14,858 nt of DNA from Leptospira sp. 96542. Its GTDB lineage: Bacteria; Spirochaetota; Leptospiria; Leptospirales; Leptospiraceae. The stretch lies in NCBI GenBank assembly GCA_029310945.1, contig JARJFC010000070.1:1-14858 (forward strand), in the 5' to 3' direction. The stretch's first letter is position 1. Every line of letters starts with the position of its first letter. Positions 13,592 through 14,858 of this stretch are shown here, piece by piece. The notes under the pieces were generated by a model, which was not told the origin of the DNA, searched no databases, and saw nothing but the letters and a program-made list of their open reading frames with translations. Position numbers and translations under genes: made by a program.

Positions 13592-14746
13592 TTAATTTAA
13601 ATTGGAATACCTGTCATAAATGTCATTTATGGTGTCTGAAAGTATGTTTGTATTGATGATTCTTTCATTTTTAATCATCAAATCTTGGATTTCGCCATCT
13701 TCCACCATAAATACAGCAACATCCTCAAATTTTATTTTTGCGCCATCAACGGTTTGATTACAATCATAGGCTTTTATCAACAAGTTTAAATGATTGATTA
13801 TATACGGACTATGAGTTGAAAACATTAGTTCAATTTCATTAAGATTGTTAACAAAACACTTAGCAATCAAGTCACTCATCAACTCACATTGTGCATCAGG
13901 GAATAAACTCAATTCAGGTTCTTCAATATGTATGAAAAGCCTTTTGTGAATGTCCCCCAAATTCTTTACCGGTTTAAAATCAGATAGATTTTCGGTTCGA
14001 GAAAGAAAGTTTAATAATGATCGGTTGAAAGCCTCACTAAAATCAAAATGTTTTGAAAAATGTTCTGCAATGAGTGAAACAGGAACAACATTTTGAATGC
14101 CAGAAGAACTGTTTTTTAAATCAATTTCATATCCCGCGTTAGGTGCTTGAATTAAAAACTTTTTATTTGACTGTACTTTTTTAACTGTGAATTTCAGATT
14201 CAGATAGTTTATTTCAAGTTCCTTCAAGTTTTCTGAAGCTAATTCAAAATCATTATAAACTTCATGAAAATAGAAACCTAAATACCCACCAGCGAGCGAA
14301 GCTCCTCTATCTGCCCATAGTGGAATGATATTTCTGGTTTCAGAGATAAAACTAATTTTATTGTAATAGAGATCACTTTCTTGGACTAAATCCGCATCAC
14401 TAGTTCCTGTAAGTTGATTATTAGAATAATGCAATGTATACTTCTTGTTATTTGGGAATTCAACTGTATATAGTATTTCGGGATTAAACTTTTTGTATTG
14501 TTCGAAGCCACAATTTTTGAAATAAGTATCCATTCTGAATCGAAATGGACTTTTAGAGACCTTACTTCGTTTCAAATAAGATCGGATATTGTGCATTTTG
14601 TATAACCAACGAAACAGAGCAATGGCTTTCATCAAAGTACTCTTTCCACTTCCAGATTCTCCAATGAATACGGTTAATGGTTTGATATTCTCTAAGTGTA
14701 TGTCTTTGATTGGTCCGAGATTTTTAATATGGATTGATTCTTTCAT
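13592..14746 (-). CDS. OLD/PtuA-like ABC-type AAA ATPase, likely defence-system ATPase
   Basis: The protein has 384 residues. Walker A is GESGSGKST (29-37) after the typical start IHIKNLGPIKDI. An ABC-like signature follows at KNSSSGIQ (211-218), then Walker B LFIHIEEPELSLFP (270-283) with tandem Glu275-Glu276, and the switch histidine in FSTHSPYII (His312). This is the AAA_15/AAA_21 architecture of small SMC-like ATPases. A long insertion lies between Walker A and the signature. There is no C-terminal TOPRIM, so it is not a complete OLD or GajA nuclease. Such ATPases usually hold or activate a partner effector; the next gene is that candidate. No Shine-Dalgarno is seen, and an A:T palindrome lies just upstream. 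The gene looks AT-rich compared with dus. Confidence 0.88.
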   Translation of the reverse strand: MKESIHIKNLGPIKDIHLENIKPLTVFIGESGSGKSTLMKAIALFRWLYKMHNIRSYLKRSKVSKSPFRFRMDTYFKNCGFEQYKKFNPEILYTVEFPNNKKYTLHYSNNQLTGTSDADLVQESDLYYNKISFISETRNIIPLWADRGASLAGGYLGFYFHEVYNDFELASENLKELEINYLNLKFTVKKVQSNKKFLIQAPNAGYEIDLKNSSSGIQNVVPVSLIAEHFSKHFDFSEAFNRSLLNFLSRTENLSDFKPVKNLGDIHKRLFIHIEEPELSLFPDAQCELMSDLIAKCFVNNLNEIELMFSTHSPYIINHLNLLIKAYDCNQTVDGAKIKFEDVAVFMVEDGEIQDLMIKNERIINTNILSDTINDIYDRYSNLN

Positions 14747-14747
14747 T

Positions 14748-14766
14748 TAAATATTCAAAATATTTA
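14748..14766 (-). promoter_or_regulatory. 8-bp perfect inverted repeat before the ATPase gene
   Basis: TAAATATT (14748-14755) and AATATTTA (14759-14766) are perfect inverted repeats around a three-base centre, starting one base before the ATPase ATG. The all-A:T make-up makes chance occurrence more likely, but the position would suit an operator or an AT-rich -10 region. A TATAAA lies at its upstream edge. Confidence 0.3.
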
Positions 14767-14858
14767 TAGTTTATCATCTTTTTCACATGAGGTGAGATCA
14801 GCCTGAAAGAGCCCGTTCGATGATACATAAGAATATCCATAGTTTTCGGCTATTGGTA
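14764..14858 (-). CDS. Possible C-terminal end of an upstream gene (partial)
   Basis: On the - strand a frame is open for 30 codons from the right edge to a TAA at 14766-14764. It ends with a protein-like tail (AENYGYSYVSSNGLFQ, then ADLTSCEKDDKL). It stops 17 bases before the ATPase start, so it would be the preceding gene of the same operon. Thirty open codons can occur by chance in AT-rich DNA, so the call is tentative. No family is recognisable. Confidence 0.4.
   Translation of the reverse strand, partial: PIAENYGYSYVSSNGLFQADLTSCEKDDKL

Noticed and set aside
13592..14746. Identification of the pair as Gabija, Septu or PARIS
   Set aside because: No TOPRIM domain on the ATPase, no HNH in the partner and no DUF4435/TOPRIM pattern in the partner, so these names were not used.

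Overview
The window is low-GC bacterial DNA with densely packed genes. Lipoprotein signal peptides with loose lipoboxes, a LuxR-type regulator behind two membrane segments, single-domain cyclic-nucleotide-binding proteins, secreted ankyrin and HEAT-like proteins, SelO and AlkC together fit a Leptospira-type spirochaete best. That assignment is inference from gene content and composition; no rRNA or other marker gene is present. No tRNA, rRNA, CRISPR array, insertion sequence or prophage gene was seen.

Left part (1-3593, + strand). A small membrane-anchored LuxR-type regulator is followed by a 277-base intergenic region. That region holds a 22-codon ORF behind an unusually complete Shine-Dalgarno sequence, overlapping alternative hairpins, and a strong dyad just before the next gene. 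Then comes a tight three-gene unit: a secreted 16-repeat ankyrin protein and two small cyclic-nucleotide-binding proteins without DNA-binding domains, joined by overlapping start and stop codons.

Second part (3596-7408, - strand). A five-gene operon is read from right to left: the DNA-alkylation glycosylase AlkC, two small lipoproteins, an LpqC/PHB-depolymerase-type esterase and a short-chain dehydrogenase. Gaps are 4 bases or less, or the genes overlap. selO (protein AMPylase) diverges from alkC.

Third part (9037-12998). A serine-hydrolase lipoprotein and an exported HEAT-like protein form a - strand pair. Divergent from it is a + strand pair of a DUF2721 membrane protein and a DusC-like tRNA-dihydrouridine synthase.

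Right end (12988-14858, - strand). The most interesting locus is a two-gene operon of an OLD/PtuA-like ABC-type ATPase and a 200-residue protein whose D-X14-E-X-K pattern suggests a PD-(D/E)XK nuclease. The pair abuts, and slightly overlaps, the 3' end of the dus gene. ATPase plus small nuclease is the logic of known anti-phage systems (Septu, Gabija, PARIS), but the partner matches none of their usual effectors. A partial reading frame upstream, at the window edge, may be a third member.
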